Assembly (NCBI RefSeq): GCF_041624475.1
Contig: NZ_JBFJUX010000005.1
Location: forward strand, 147,086 to 211,085
Direction: 5' to 3'
Origin: Litorivivens sp041624475
Lineage (GTDB): Bacteria > Pseudomonadota > Gammaproteobacteria > Pseudomonadales > Spongiibacteraceae
Length of the DNA stretch: 64,000 nucleotides
In this document: piece by piece, positions 42,156 through 52,600 of the stretch
How positions within the stretch are numbered: the stretch's first letter is position 1
Layout of the letters: every line of letters begins with the position of its first letter
Notes under the pieces: model-generated
The model's input: only the letters and a program-made list of their open reading frames with translations
Databases searched by the model: none
What the model was told of the DNA's origin: nothing
Made by a program: the position numbers and the translations under genes

Positions 42156-42168
42156 CTAACGATCGTTC
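42156..42168. promoter_or_regulatory. TetR-type operator copy 2
   Basis: An exact repeat of CTAACGATCGTTC, 66 bp after copy 1 and about 8 bp before the regulator ATG. It is positioned to block transcription or translation initiation. Confidence 0.7.
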
Positions 42169-42175
42169 TTATATT

Positions 42176-42832
42176 ATGCCTATGCACATCACTTCCGCCG
42201 ATAACGTACGCCGCCTGGCCAGCGCTACAACTGCTCTGCCAGCCGACGTGACCCCGACCGGACCCAAGGCCGGCATACTCAACGTGGCCCTGCGGCTGTT
42301 TGCCGAACAGGGTTACGCGGGCGCCTCAATCCGCGACATCGCGCAGGCCTGTGGCCTCAAGCCCGCCTCGCTGTATGCCCACTATGCCTCCAAGGAACAG
42401 TTGCTGGCCCAGCTCATCAATATCGGTCACGAAGAACACTTCAAGATGGTGCAGGAGGCGGTGGTCGATGCCCAGCCAGAACCACTGGAGCAGCTCAAAG
42501 CCTATGTAGCAGGCCATGTTCGCTTTCACGCCGAATTTCCCATGCTGGCGACGCTGGTAAACCATGAGTTGCATGCACTGTCCGCCGAGGAAGTGATCAC
42601 CGCGCTCAAACTCCGGGAGCAGTCTACCGATCTGCTGATGCACATCCTCAAGCGCGGTCAAACCCTTGGCGCCTTTGCCAAGGACTACGATCACTGGCTG
42701 GCCGGCGCCGCTATTGGTGCGATGGGCATACGGGTCGCCAATTGGTATTCAGAGCATCACGAGAAATCGATCGACGAAATCATCAGCACGTATCAGACAT
42801 TTGCCTGCCGCCTGGTAGGCCAGGGCGAGTAA
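42176..42832 (+). CDS. TetR family transcriptional regulator
   Basis: A 218-aa repressor. The HTH is near residues 30-75 (ALRLFAEQGYAGASIRDIAQ, then CGLKPASLYAHYASKEQLL). The C-terminal ligand-binding domain is unassigned. Start ATG 42176 (or 42182). It is divergent from an alpha/beta hydrolase gene and is followed after 51 bp by a TonB receptor, an esterase and an acyl-CoA ligase, which could all be part of its regulon. The ligand is perhaps an acyl-CoA, by analogy to many TetR regulators of lipid genes. Confidence 0.88.
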   Translation: MPMHITSADNVRRLASATTALPADVTPTGPKAGILNVALRLFAEQGYAGASIRDIAQACGLKPASLYAHYASKEQLLAQLINIGHEEHFKMVQEAVVDAQPEPLEQLKAYVAGHVRFHAEFPMLATLVNHELHALSAEEVITALKLREQSTDLLMHILKRGQTLGAFAKDYDHWLAGAAIGAMGIRVANWYSEHHEKSIDEIISTYQTFACRLVGQGE

Positions 42833-42883
42833 CACGCCCTTTCACACTCGCCCAGAGAGCTATAACAACAGGAGAACACGGGC

Positions 42884-45247
42884 ATGAAAAAGTACTATAA
42901 AGTCATAACGACGGCGGCGGCCCTCAGCCTGCTTGGCGCACCCAGCCACGGGCAGGAAGCGGGCGCCAAACGCACTCGCGTTATAGAAGAAATCATTGTG
43001 TCGGCACAAAAGCGCGACGAAGCGGTGCAGGACGTTCCTATTTCCATGTCGGTGATGGATGCTGACTTTATGGTTGAGCAGGGTGTCACCGACCTGCGTG
43101 AAGCCCTGCTCTACGTACCCAACGTAGCCGTCGAACAGGCGGGCTTTTTTGCCGCCCCCCGCGCCCGCGGCTTTACCTTTAACAACAATAACAAAGCCTT
43201 TGAGCCGCCGCTGGGGCTGGCGATCGACGGCGTCCCCTACACCCGCATCCCCTACTTTCTGGCGGCCACCTTCGACCTGAAACGCATCGAAGTTTTGCGC
43301 GGTCCTCAGGGAACAACTTTCGGCAAAAACACAACGGCCGGCCTGATCCACATGCTCACGGCAGACCCCAGCGACACCTTCACCGGCAACTTCAGTGCGC
43401 AGACCGGCGACTTCGAACGCGAACGCTATGAAGCCAGTTTTGGTGGCCCACTGATTTCCGATGTGGTGAATTTCCGGCTCGCTGCCTTTACCGATACCCG
43501 TGACGGCTTCGTCGAAAATACAACCGACGATGTGAATCCGAAAGCCCAGGAAAATTTCCGTGGGCACGACCGCGACGGTTACCGTATCAAGCTGGAATTC
43601 CCCGATGTGCTGGGTGCCCAGTTAAAACTGAGCTGGGAAGATGTCGATCTGGAAGACCTCGGCACGGGCTTTGAAATTATTCGCGCCTCGGAAGAAGTTC
43701 GCGAATTCCTGCGCGCCTATGACCCCAACACGGACTTTGAACAAGGCAACTTTAAGGCCTCACTCGACGATCAGGACGGCCGCCAGGTAAATATCAAAAC
43801 CTTCAATATGCAGCTCAACTATGACATTGCAGATTGGGGCCTGGTTTTTGTTGGCGGGCACTCGGTACTGGAGCAGACCCTTAGTCTCGACACCGACTTC
43901 ACACCCGCGCCTGCCACCCTCGGCCTCGGGGGCGACAGATCGCCAACCAAAACCGCTGAATTTCGTGTGATATCGCCCACCCTGGATGGACTGTTTGGGC
44001 TCGACAGCCTGTTTGGTGCGGATCTCGGCAGCAGCGATTTTGTTGCCGGGGTTTTCTATCAGGATCGCGAAATCAACGACAGCTATTTCCGTTTTATCTT
44101 TGATCTGCCCTCCTACCTCGGATTGATTGCTGCCGCAGGTTCCAGTGATTCGGCACTGGCCTACTCCCTGCTACCTAACCTCGGCGAAGACCAGCTGGTT
44201 GAGGATTTCACCCAGACTTTTGAACAGGAAGCAGAATCTCTGGCTGCCTTTGCCGAGTTCAAATGGCACTTCCTGCAGGACTGGACCTTGCAGGTGGGCA
44301 TGCGCAACGGCGAAGAGAAAAAGACCGGCGAATGGAAACAGTTCTACAACCAGCCACAACCGGCGGTAGTTCTGCCACAAGCGGGTATTCAGGAATTCGA
44401 AGCCAAACGGGTGCAGGAAGACAATCAGTTCCAGCACAAGGTGTCGATCAACTGGCAGCCCACGGATAACATCAGCCTGTTTCTGCACCGCGCTGAAGGG
44501 GTCAAGGGTGGCGGCTTCAATGCCTTTGCCTTCCGCGGCGTTGAAGACGAACTGGTGTTCTTCCCGGAATTTACCACCGAGTGGAGTTTTAATGCCAAGA
44601 CCAGCTGGTTCGACAATACCCTCAACGCCAACCTCTCAATTTTCCGGATGGACGTTGATGACTTTCAGGTGCTGAGCCGTGCACCGGAGCGCACCACCAT
44701 CGGCATCGGCGTGACCCTAGTTAAGAACGCTGCTGAGGCGCGTTCGCAGGGTGTCGAAGGCGATATTCACTGGCTGGTCAACGACTGGTTCAGCCTGATC
44801 GGCACCATTGGCTACAACGAAACCGAATACCTGAAATTTACCGACAACGAGTGCCCGCCGGATCGTACTGACGACCCGAACTGCGGCGACGCCAGCGGCA
44901 AGTCCTTCCCCTTTGCGCCGGAGTGGAACAATACACTGACCGGTCTGGTCCGCCTGCCTGTGTTTAACACCGGCCTTGAGCTGACCGCCAGCGCGACCAT
45001 CGAACAGTTTTCCGAGCAGTTGCTTGACGTCGACCTGGATGAGCGCAAGCTTCAAGAGGGCTTCGAGCGCTACAAGGCCAGTCTGGGCATCGCTCACCCG
45101 GCTCAGGGCTGGAGCCTGAAGGTTATCGGTGAAAACCTGACTGACGAGAAGACCGGCATTCGTCAGGGCGATCTGTTCTCGGGTGTCTTTGTTGAGATTG
45201 CTGAACAACCTCGCACGGTTTACGCGCAGTTTGACTGGCGCTTCTGA
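42884..45247 (+). CDS. TonB-dependent receptor
   Basis: A 787-aa outer-membrane receptor: signal peptide ending near SHGQ, TonB-box-like IEEIIVSAQKRDE, plug domain (residues about 45-160, RIEVLRGPQGTTFGKNTTAG), then a 22-strand-type barrel ending in a terminal aromatic (FDWRF). It is closest in style to the large marine TonB-receptor group for organic substrates rather than a classic siderophore receptor. It leads an operon with a secreted esterase and an acyl-CoA ligase. Confidence 0.9.
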   Translation: MKKYYKVITTAAALSLLGAPSHGQEAGAKRTRVIEEIIVSAQKRDEAVQDVPISMSVMDADFMVEQGVTDLREALLYVPNVAVEQAGFFAAPRARGFTFNNNNKAFEPPLGLAIDGVPYTRIPYFLAATFDLKRIEVLRGPQGTTFGKNTTAGLIHMLTADPSDTFTGNFSAQTGDFERERYEASFGGPLISDVVNFRLAAFTDTRDGFVENTTDDVNPKAQENFRGHDRDGYRIKLEFPDVLGAQLKLSWEDVDLEDLGTGFEIIRASEEVREFLRAYDPNTDFEQGNFKASLDDQDGRQVNIKTFNMQLNYDIADWGLVFVGGHSVLEQTLSLDTDFTPAPATLGLGGDRSPTKTAEFRVISPTLDGLFGLDSLFGADLGSSDFVAGVFYQDREINDSYFRFIFDLPSYLGLIAAAGSSDSALAYSLLPNLGEDQLVEDFTQTFEQEAESLAAFAEFKWHFLQDWTLQVGMRNGEEKKTGEWKQFYNQPQPAVVLPQAGIQEFEAKRVQEDNQFQHKVSINWQPTDNISLFLHRAEGVKGGGFNAFAFRGVEDELVFFPEFTTEWSFNAKTSWFDNTLNANLSIFRMDVDDFQVLSRAPERTTIGIGVTLVKNAAEARSQGVEGDIHWLVNDWFSLIGTIGYNETEYLKFTDNECPPDRTDDPNCGDASGKSFPFAPEWNNTLTGLVRLPVFNTGLELTASATIEQFSEQLLDVDLDERKLQEGFERYKASLGIAHPAQGWSLKVIGENLTDEKTGIRQGDLFSGVFVEIAEQPRTVYAQFDWRF

Positions 45248-45264
45248 GCGCGGGAGGTTCCCGT

Positions 45265-46422
45265 ATGAATGCTGTACATCCACTAAAGGTCCTGCGCTAC
45301 CTGACAGTCGCACTGGCCGCCCTGCTGCTCGCCGGCTGTAACGACTCCAGCAGCTCGACCAGCTCAAGCGCTGCCGGCAGCGCCAGCTTCCGCCAGCTGC
45401 GTTTTGCCGAAAGCGGCCTGCCGGAGCGGGACTACTATCTGTATGTGCCCAGCTCCCTGCCGGCCAATGCGCCGCTTGTGGTATATCTGCACGGCTGCAA
45501 CCAGACCGCAACCCAGGCCGCCATTGGTACCCGCTGGAACGAGTTGGCCGAACAGCAGGGTTTTGTTGTGGTCTATCCGGAACAGAAGAACCCTAACAAC
45601 GAGGAAGACCCTGCCGAACAGACCAACGGCCACCTCAGCGATGGCAACGGCATCAACTGCTGGAACTGGTTCCGGCCGGAACACCAGTCACGCGACAGCG
45701 GCGAGCCGGCCACTATCGCCGGTATCACTCGCGCTGTCCTAAATCGCAGCGATCTCAATCTCGATGAAGACCGGGTTTTTCTGAGCGGCATGTCCGCCGG
45801 CGGCATTATGGCAAGCACCATGGGCGCCACCTACCCCGACCTCTACGCCGCCATCGCCGTGGTCGCCGGTTGCGGCTACCCGGCCTGTGGCGACACCACC
45901 GGCACGGCCGCCTATCAAGCTATGGCCACACAGGCGCGACGCCTGCCTGTCATTCTGTTTCACGGCACCGCCGATGAAATTGCGCCCATCGCCATGGGGG
46001 AAGACGCCCTGCAGCAGTGGCTCGGCAGCAACGACTGGATAGACAACGACCAGCTCGACAACTCCGTGGCACGGACACCGGCAGAAACCGTCCACATCGG
46101 TTTTGATGAAAGCCTTTTCGCTGGCGTAGGCAATGAGGGCGACACCTGTGTGCGCAATCAGAATTCCCCCTGCCTGGGCGGCCTGTTCGGCTTTGAAAGC
46201 TACCCGACAACGATCGAACGCTACACAGATGCCCGCGGCTGCCCACTGATCGATTTCTGGATTATTCACGGGCTCACTCACAACTACCCCGGCGGCAACC
46301 CCGAAGGCAATTTTGTCGACCCCATCGGGCCGGACATTACGCGCGCCAGCTACAACTTTTTCCTGGCCAATCCCAAAGGCAGCGTCTTTGAACGCGGCGC
46401 TATCAACTGCGCCACAGACTAA
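45265..46422 (+). CDS. LpqC/PHB depolymerase-like secreted lipoprotein esterase
   Basis: A 385-aa esterase with a lipoprotein signal (LLLAGCND, Cys25) and a Ser-rich linker. The core begins with DYYLYVPSSLPANAPLVVYL; the oxyanion HGC motif follows, the nucleophile is Ser177 in SGMSAGG, and the His is in IHGLTHNYPGG. Members of this family (PHB depolymerase/feruloyl-esterase-like) cut polyesters or plant-type esters outside the cell. It lies between a TonB receptor and an acyl-CoA ligase. Confidence 0.85.
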   Translation: MNAVHPLKVLRYLTVALAALLLAGCNDSSSSTSSSAAGSASFRQLRFAESGLPERDYYLYVPSSLPANAPLVVYLHGCNQTATQAAIGTRWNELAEQQGFVVVYPEQKNPNNEEDPAEQTNGHLSDGNGINCWNWFRPEHQSRDSGEPATIAGITRAVLNRSDLNLDEDRVFLSGMSAGGIMASTMGATYPDLYAAIAVVAGCGYPACGDTTGTAAYQAMATQARRLPVILFHGTADEIAPIAMGEDALQQWLGSNDWIDNDQLDNSVARTPAETVHIGFDESLFAGVGNEGDTCVRNQNSPCLGGLFGFESYPTTIERYTDARGCPLIDFWIIHGLTHNYPGGNPEGNFVDPIGPDITRASYNFFLANPKGSVFERGAINCATD

Positions 46423-46454
46423 ATCACTCGAATAAAAGCGATAGAGAGAGTCCC

Positions 46455-48071
46455 ATGTTGCAGTCCACCATGATGACCCAACCGTTGACCCTGAACAGCC
46501 TGCTCGCTCGCTGCGGTTCTGTTTTTGCGGCGGTAGAGGTCATTTCCAACACGCCCTCCAAGCAACTCCACCACACCACCTACGGCAACATTGCCCGTCG
46601 CGCCCGGCAATTAGGCAGCGCCCTGCAGAAGGCTGGCGTAAAACCCGGCGACCGGGTTGCCACCCTAATGTGGAACCACTACGCCCACCTTGAATGCTAT
46701 TTCGGTGTACCGGCCATCGGCGCGGTGCTGCACACGCTGAACCTGCGACTGCACCCCGACGATATTGCCTACATCGCCAATCATGCCGAAGACCGGATTC
46801 TGATTCTCGACGATATACTGCTGCCGCTCTACCGACAGTTCGCCGACAAGGCCAAATTTGAGCGGGTGATCGTTCTGAATTACGGTGGTGAAGCCCACGA
46901 ATTCGAAGATTACGAGACTTTTCTCGCCAGCGGCGACGAGGCGTTCGAACCGGTCAGAATTTACGAAAACTGGGCCTGCGGCATGTGTTACACCTCTGGC
47001 ACCACCGGCAAGCCCAAGGGCGTGCTCTACGGCCACCGCTCATCGGTTCTGCACGCCATGGGGTTTGCCCTGCCCGATGCGGGCAACCTTTCTTTTCGCG
47101 ACACAGTGAGCCCGGTAGTCCCCATGTTTCACGCCAAAGCCTGGGGCCTGCCCTACGCCGCGGCCATGGTCGGCGCCCGGCTGGTGCTGCCCGGCCCCCA
47201 CCTCGACGCCGAAAGCCTGCTCGATCTCTACACGGAAACCGGTGTCAATTTCACCGCCGGCGTGCCGACTATCTGGATGCGGGTTTACGAATCCCTCACC
47301 AAAGAACCCAGCCGCTGGAAACTGAAGGAAAGTCTGCGCCTGTTTGTCGGTGGCTCGGCAACGCCGTCATCGCTGATCGAGAATTTCCGCAGCCTCGGCA
47401 TGACCCTGCAAACCGTCTGGGGCATGACAGAAACCTCGCCCATCGCCAGTGTCACCAGCCTGCGGCCGGAAATCGATGAGCTCGATGACAACGAACAGAA
47501 ACGCTACCGCGCCCGTGCGGGCATTCCCCTGCCACTGGTGGAGCTGCGGGTGCGCTGCGAGGACGGAGCAATCGCCGACTGGGACGGTGAAACCGTCGGC
47601 GAACTGCAAGCCCGTGGCCCCTGGATCACCGGCAGCTACTACAATCGCCCCGACGCCGCTGACAGCTTCACTGAAGACGGCTGGTTCTGCACCGGCGATG
47701 TCGCCACGCTCACGCCGCTAGGCTACGTACAGATTTCCGACCGCACCAAGGATCTAATCAAGTCAGGTGGGGAGTGGATCAGTTCTGTGGATCTGGAGAA
47801 TGAATTGATGGCCCACCCGGATGTCGCCGAGGCGGTGGTGATTGCTGTCAGCCACCCCAAATGGATGGAGCGCCCGCTAGCTGTTGTCGTTCGCAAGCCG
47901 GGCACGGAGGTCAGCAGCGACCAACTGAAGGATCACCTGAAGGGAAAATTTGCCAACTGGTGGATTCCCAACGACGTGGCCTTTGTCGAGGAAATCCCGA
48001 AAACCTCTACCGGCAAATTCATGAAACTGAAACTGCGAGAGCAGTTCGCCGACTGGGAGTGGAGCGCTTAA
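46455..48071 (+). CDS. Medium/long-chain acyl-CoA synthetase (AMP-binding)
   Basis: A 538-aa ANL-superfamily ligase. The ATP loop is YTSGTTGKPKGV, the adenylate region WGMTETSP, and the C-terminal catalytic Lys is in KTSTGKFMKLK. It resembles AlkK-like medium-chain ligases. It would activate the acid released by the esterase upstream for beta-oxidation. It is the last gene of the run. Confidence 0.88.
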   Translation: MLQSTMMTQPLTLNSLLARCGSVFAAVEVISNTPSKQLHHTTYGNIARRARQLGSALQKAGVKPGDRVATLMWNHYAHLECYFGVPAIGAVLHTLNLRLHPDDIAYIANHAEDRILILDDILLPLYRQFADKAKFERVIVLNYGGEAHEFEDYETFLASGDEAFEPVRIYENWACGMCYTSGTTGKPKGVLYGHRSSVLHAMGFALPDAGNLSFRDTVSPVVPMFHAKAWGLPYAAAMVGARLVLPGPHLDAESLLDLYTETGVNFTAGVPTIWMRVYESLTKEPSRWKLKESLRLFVGGSATPSSLIENFRSLGMTLQTVWGMTETSPIASVTSLRPEIDELDDNEQKRYRARAGIPLPLVELRVRCEDGAIADWDGETVGELQARGPWITGSYYNRPDAADSFTEDGWFCTGDVATLTPLGYVQISDRTKDLIKSGGEWISSVDLENELMAHPDVAEAVVIAVSHPKWMERPLAVVVRKPGTEVSSDQLKDHLKGKFANWWIPNDVAFVEEIPKTSTGKFMKLKLREQFADWEWSA

Positions 48072-48080
48072 GCTCCGCGA

Positions 48081-49604
48081 TCAGCGCACCGGAAACTGGC
48101 AGTAGAAAATGGCCCCGCCCTTCGGGTTGGGCCGGTAGCCAATCGAGCCGCCGTGGGCCTGCACTATAGCCTGACAGATCGACAGGCCCACGCCCATACC
48201 GCCCTCCTTGGTCGTCACAAAGGGTGAAAACAGTTTTTCTTCCATCTCCGCACTGAGACCGCAACCGCGGTCTTCCACAGCGAAGCCTACATCGTCAGCG
48301 TCTTTGTAGGTGCGCACCAGAACACCGCCGAAATCCTCGGGCGCGCCGCGCATAGCTTCCATCGCATTGCGTATTAGATTCAGACCGATCTGCTGTACTT
48401 GCACATCGTCGGCAAGGGTTGCAGGCAACTCCGGCGCCGGCTGAAAATCAATCGCGACACCGTTAATGCGCGAATCCACTTCCGCCAGCATCACCACTTC
48501 CTGCATCACGGTATTGAGGTCGAGTGGCAGGCGACCTTCCGTTGTGGGCTTGCGGATATAACTGCGCAGGCGCTGTATAACGTCAGACGCCCGCTGTGAC
48601 TGAACAACAATCTTGTCGAGTATTTCGGTCAGTTTGTTTTTATCGGGTTGCTCCTGTTCGAGAAAGCGCTGCGCAACGCGGGCGTAGTTGCTGACCGCCG
48701 TCAGCGGTTGATTGACCTCATGGGCAATACCCGCCGCCATTTCACCACCGGTGCTGAGTCGCTCCATATGGGCCAAATGTTGGCGCTGGTTATGCAGCTC
48801 TTCGCGTGCCGCTTCAAGCGCATGCTGATTATTCAACCAGTCGGTGATATCGCGCAGTACCACCACGCGCCGCTCGCCCTCGAGCGACGCGCAATACATC
48901 GCTACCGTCAAATCTCGGCCATCGCTGGTGTGCAGCTTGAGCTCGTCCAGAGATAAGCGCTCGCCTTCAACAAGAGCCTTTTCAATCCTCGGCTTCAGAG
49001 ACTGAAAATCAAATATGGTAAAAAGATTTTCACCAATGCACTGCTGCTGGGCCAGCCCGGCCAGACTCTCAGCCTGCGGATTGACGCTGCTGATACGCCC
49101 TTGTCGATCAAGCCCAAAGATAGCTTCAGTCACCGCGCGCAAAATCTGAAAGTTTTCATCTTCCAGTTCAGCGTTGCGGCGGGCGAGCTCCATCTCAAGC
49201 CGGTGTATGCGCAGCTGGGTGCGAACCCGCGCGCGCACTTCCTCGGCCTGAAAGGGCTTGGAAATGTAATCCACCGCCCCCAGTGAAAACCCTTCAACCT
49301 TGGAATCAGTATCCGTCAGCGCGGACAGGAAAATAACGGGGATACCGCGCGTTTCAGGGTTGGCTTTCAGGCGACGACACACCTCAAAACCGTCCATGCC
49401 CGGCATCATGATGTCGAGCAGTATCAGTGAGGGAAAGGCTTTCTCGGCGATGGACAGCGCCTGCTCGCCATCCCGGGCAGCCAGCAGGGTATAACCAGAA
49501 TTTTCCAGGGTTTTATAGAGCACCTGCAGGTTCGTGGGATTGTCATCCACGAGCAAAACCTGTTCGGCACTGCGCCCCGATAAAGTTTCGTTCAAATCAA
49601 CCAT
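48081..49604 (-). CDS. Hybrid regulator-kinase: REC-PAS-HisKA-HATPase
   Basis: A 507-aa soluble protein. An N-terminal receiver has Asp64 in LLDIMMPGMDG, a PAS domain follows (about 150-260), then HisKA with His295 (GIAHEVNQPLTAVSNYAR) and HATPase (NLIRNAMEA, GCGLS, GVGLSICQAI). The His box with HEVNQPL is of the FixL/NtrB-like type. It overlaps the large kinase gene by 8 bp and lies downstream of it, so signal flow from that kinase through this receiver is likely. Confidence 0.9.
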   Translation of the reverse strand: MVDLNETLSGRSAEQVLLVDDNPTNLQVLYKTLENSGYTLLAARDGEQALSIAEKAFPSLILLDIMMPGMDGFEVCRRLKANPETRGIPVIFLSALTDTDSKVEGFSLGAVDYISKPFQAEEVRARVRTQLRIHRLEMELARRNAELEDENFQILRAVTEAIFGLDRQGRISSVNPQAESLAGLAQQQCIGENLFTIFDFQSLKPRIEKALVEGERLSLDELKLHTSDGRDLTVAMYCASLEGERRVVVLRDITDWLNNQHALEAAREELHNQRQHLAHMERLSTGGEMAAGIAHEVNQPLTAVSNYARVAQRFLEQEQPDKNKLTEILDKIVVQSQRASDVIQRLRSYIRKPTTEGRLPLDLNTVMQEVVMLAEVDSRINGVAIDFQPAPELPATLADDVQVQQIGLNLIRNAMEAMRGAPEDFGGVLVRTYKDADDVGFAVEDRGCGLSAEMEEKLFSPFVTTKEGGMGVGLSICQAIVQAHGGSIGYRPNPKGGAIFYCQFPVR

Positions 49605-52600
49605 CGGCCACCTGCAGCAGTTGCTTCAAGCCCTGAAAATCAAAGTTTTGCAAAAGGCTTTGCGCATACTTAGCATAGCTGGCGTACTCACCAGAAGTGC
49701 GGGATTCGCAAAACTCGCTCATTGCGGCAATATCACCCAACGCCAGCAGTTCCAGCAAGGCCTCGCGCTCCGCCTCTGGAAAGGCTGGACCGTCGTAGGC
49801 TGGCCCGGATTCTGCCGCGCCATTGCCGGAATTTTCTGTCACTTCGGCGAAAGCCTCCCCCCTGACCGAACCGTCCTGCAAAGCCTGATCAGAAACATCC
49901 GGCGCGACATGTTTGGCAATGACGCGTATCAGTTCCTCATACTGCACCGGCTTGGAAACATAGTCGTTGCAACCGTAGTCAGAAGCTTTCGAGAGAGCAC
50001 CCAGATCGGCACTGGCCGTTACCATAATCACGACGATATTCTCGTAGTCGGGGTTACGGCGTATTTCCTGCACACAGTCCAAGCCATCCATTCTCGGCAT
50101 CTTGTAATCCAGCAGTATCAGATCAACCTTTTCCTGCTGCAGAATATTCATGACTTCCGAGCCGTCGGTCGCCAGATGGACGGCATCGACCACAGAGTCC
50201 AGCATACCCTTCAAAACAATGCGATTGTCAGCATTGTCGTCGGCCACCACGACGCGCAATTCACTCAGAGCCGCCAGCATTTGGTCAGTAATATGCTGAC
50301 CGGCCCCTTTGCGGCGATCGTGTTGAATAAGGCCCTGTTCCTCCAGCGGTATGTCAAAGGCAAAGGTAGTTCCTTTGCCCAGTGCACTGCTTACCGTTAA
50401 CTCTCCGCCCATCGCTTCACACAAGCGCCGGCAGATCGCCAGACCCAAACCCGTGCCCTTGCCATCGTGTTCGTTAACGCGTCGGAAGGGCTCAAAAATC
50501 CCCTTGATCTTGTCGTCAGGAATCCCAACACCAGTATCAATAACGCTGAACAACAGCACCTTGCGCTCTTCATCAAAGTCCACCTCCAGGGTGACTTTGC
50601 CCTCCTCGGTAAACTTAACCGCATTGCCGAGCAGGTTGACCAGAATCTGCCGGAGTTTCACTTCGTCAGTGCGGATCAGGTCCGGTACCGAACCGGCTAC
50701 CTTGTGTTCGTAACCAAGGTTCTTGGCTTGGGCGCGTTGTCGGAGAATATCGCTGACGCTGGCAAGAATGTCGCGCAGGTTTGCGGTATGCATGGAGATA
50801 CTGACCGTACCGCTTTCCACCTTGGCGAGGTCGAGTACATCATTGATCAACGTCAGCAGATGCTGGCCGCAATTTTCGATGGCATCGAGATAGCCCTGCG
50901 ACTCCTGCGGCAGCTTTTTCTGTCGCTGCAGCAGCTGCACATAACCCAGCACGCCATTGAGCGGCGTGCGCAGTTCGTGGCTGGCGCTGGACAGGAACTG
51001 GCTCTTGGCGTGGTTGGCATCTTCGGCTGCAATACGAGCCTGAACCAGCTCCTCTTCCATTCGCTTGCGTTCAGTAATATCGCTCATGATACCCAGAGCG
51101 CGCTGGGGCTCGCCGCTGTCTGACACATCAACAATGTCGCCCCGGCTAAGAATCCAGCGGTAAACACCGGCGTCGTCCCGAATCCGGAATTCAACACTGA
51201 CGTTGCCGTCCGGTGACTCGCTGCTGCCAACCATCCTGCCAAGCACATCGACATCTTCCGGGTGGCACATCATGCCAAAGCGTTTCAGACTGATGCTCTC
51301 CGGCGGGTTCGGATAACCCAGCTGGCGATAGAAACCTTCACCGATGGCAATGCGGTCGTTTTCAATATCCAGATCCCACAGGTGGCTTTGCGAGGCCTGC
51401 AGTGCCAACTGGAAGCGATGTTCGCTTAGCTTGAGCGCATATTCGGTTTCACTGCGGGTCTGAACCATGTAATTGGCGTGATGCGCCAGTTCTTCAAACT
51501 CTGCGAAGGGCAGCTCCTTCACATCGATACGGGTTGAGCTCTCACTGGCCTTGGCAAAGAACTCCTGAAAACGATGAAAGCCCTGCGCATTCAGCCCCGC
51601 CAGACGCCGCGCCACCAACGTGGCAATAATCATCAACGCCAGGGCGACCGAGGAGATAAACAGGGTGTGGTTGATAACCCGCTCCTGCAGCGCCTGCCGC
51701 TCGGACTCCATCAAGGCGTAATATTCGTCCAGAAAAAAACCGGCGCCCACCGCCCAATTCCATTGCGGATAGAGTTGGACATAACTCACCGCAGGGGAAC
51801 GCTGCTGCCCACCGGGGCGCTGCCACTCCAGCTCCACCAGACGCCCCTCTTTCTGCCCCTCCGCCTGCATTACCTCGACTACGTTATCCATACCCGGCTG
51901 CAATTTGCCCAGCATGTCGGGGTTGTATGGGTTCACCAGCTGCTTGCCCGAGTAATCCGTGACAAACAGCACGGAGCTGTCGACATCGAAGGGAACTGCT
52001 GCGAGCCGCTCTATAACTTCCTGCTTGACCCGCTCGATTTCGTCGCGCAGATAAACGCTGGCCCCGATATACAGATCCAGCGGTTTGTAATAGTAGACAA
52101 AACTGACATTGCGATGGACCTGCTCGCTGCCCTGATCACTGAAACGAAACTCGAGAATGCCCTGATTTTTTGTATGGGTGGCGGCTTTGATCTGATCGGC
52201 AAATTGACGCAGCATAGCGCTGTCGCGCAGGCGCTCGCGAGATTGCGGGTGCAATGGCGACAGCAGCGCACGACCATTGCCCTGCAAGGCAAAAAAGAAA
52301 CCCTTCTGCTCGCGAAACCGCAAGGGCTCAATAGAGCTGCGCACTCGCGCCAGCATCTGCTGTCTGGAGTCGGTCGTCGCAAACTGTTTGTGCATATTGG
52401 CCATGAGCGCAAGTGCTACGGCCACTTCCTGACGCAACTCCTGATACAGCGAGCGGTTAAGCTGCGACTGCCGGTAGTCGATATAGTCCAGCGCCTTGGC
52501 AACTTCCCGCTTTAGCAGCTCGGTGCGAGAATCAACAAAGGTCTTGCGCAGGTTGTCCGACTGCGCCGTAAACTCTTCGTACTCCGTTGCAATCCAGACA

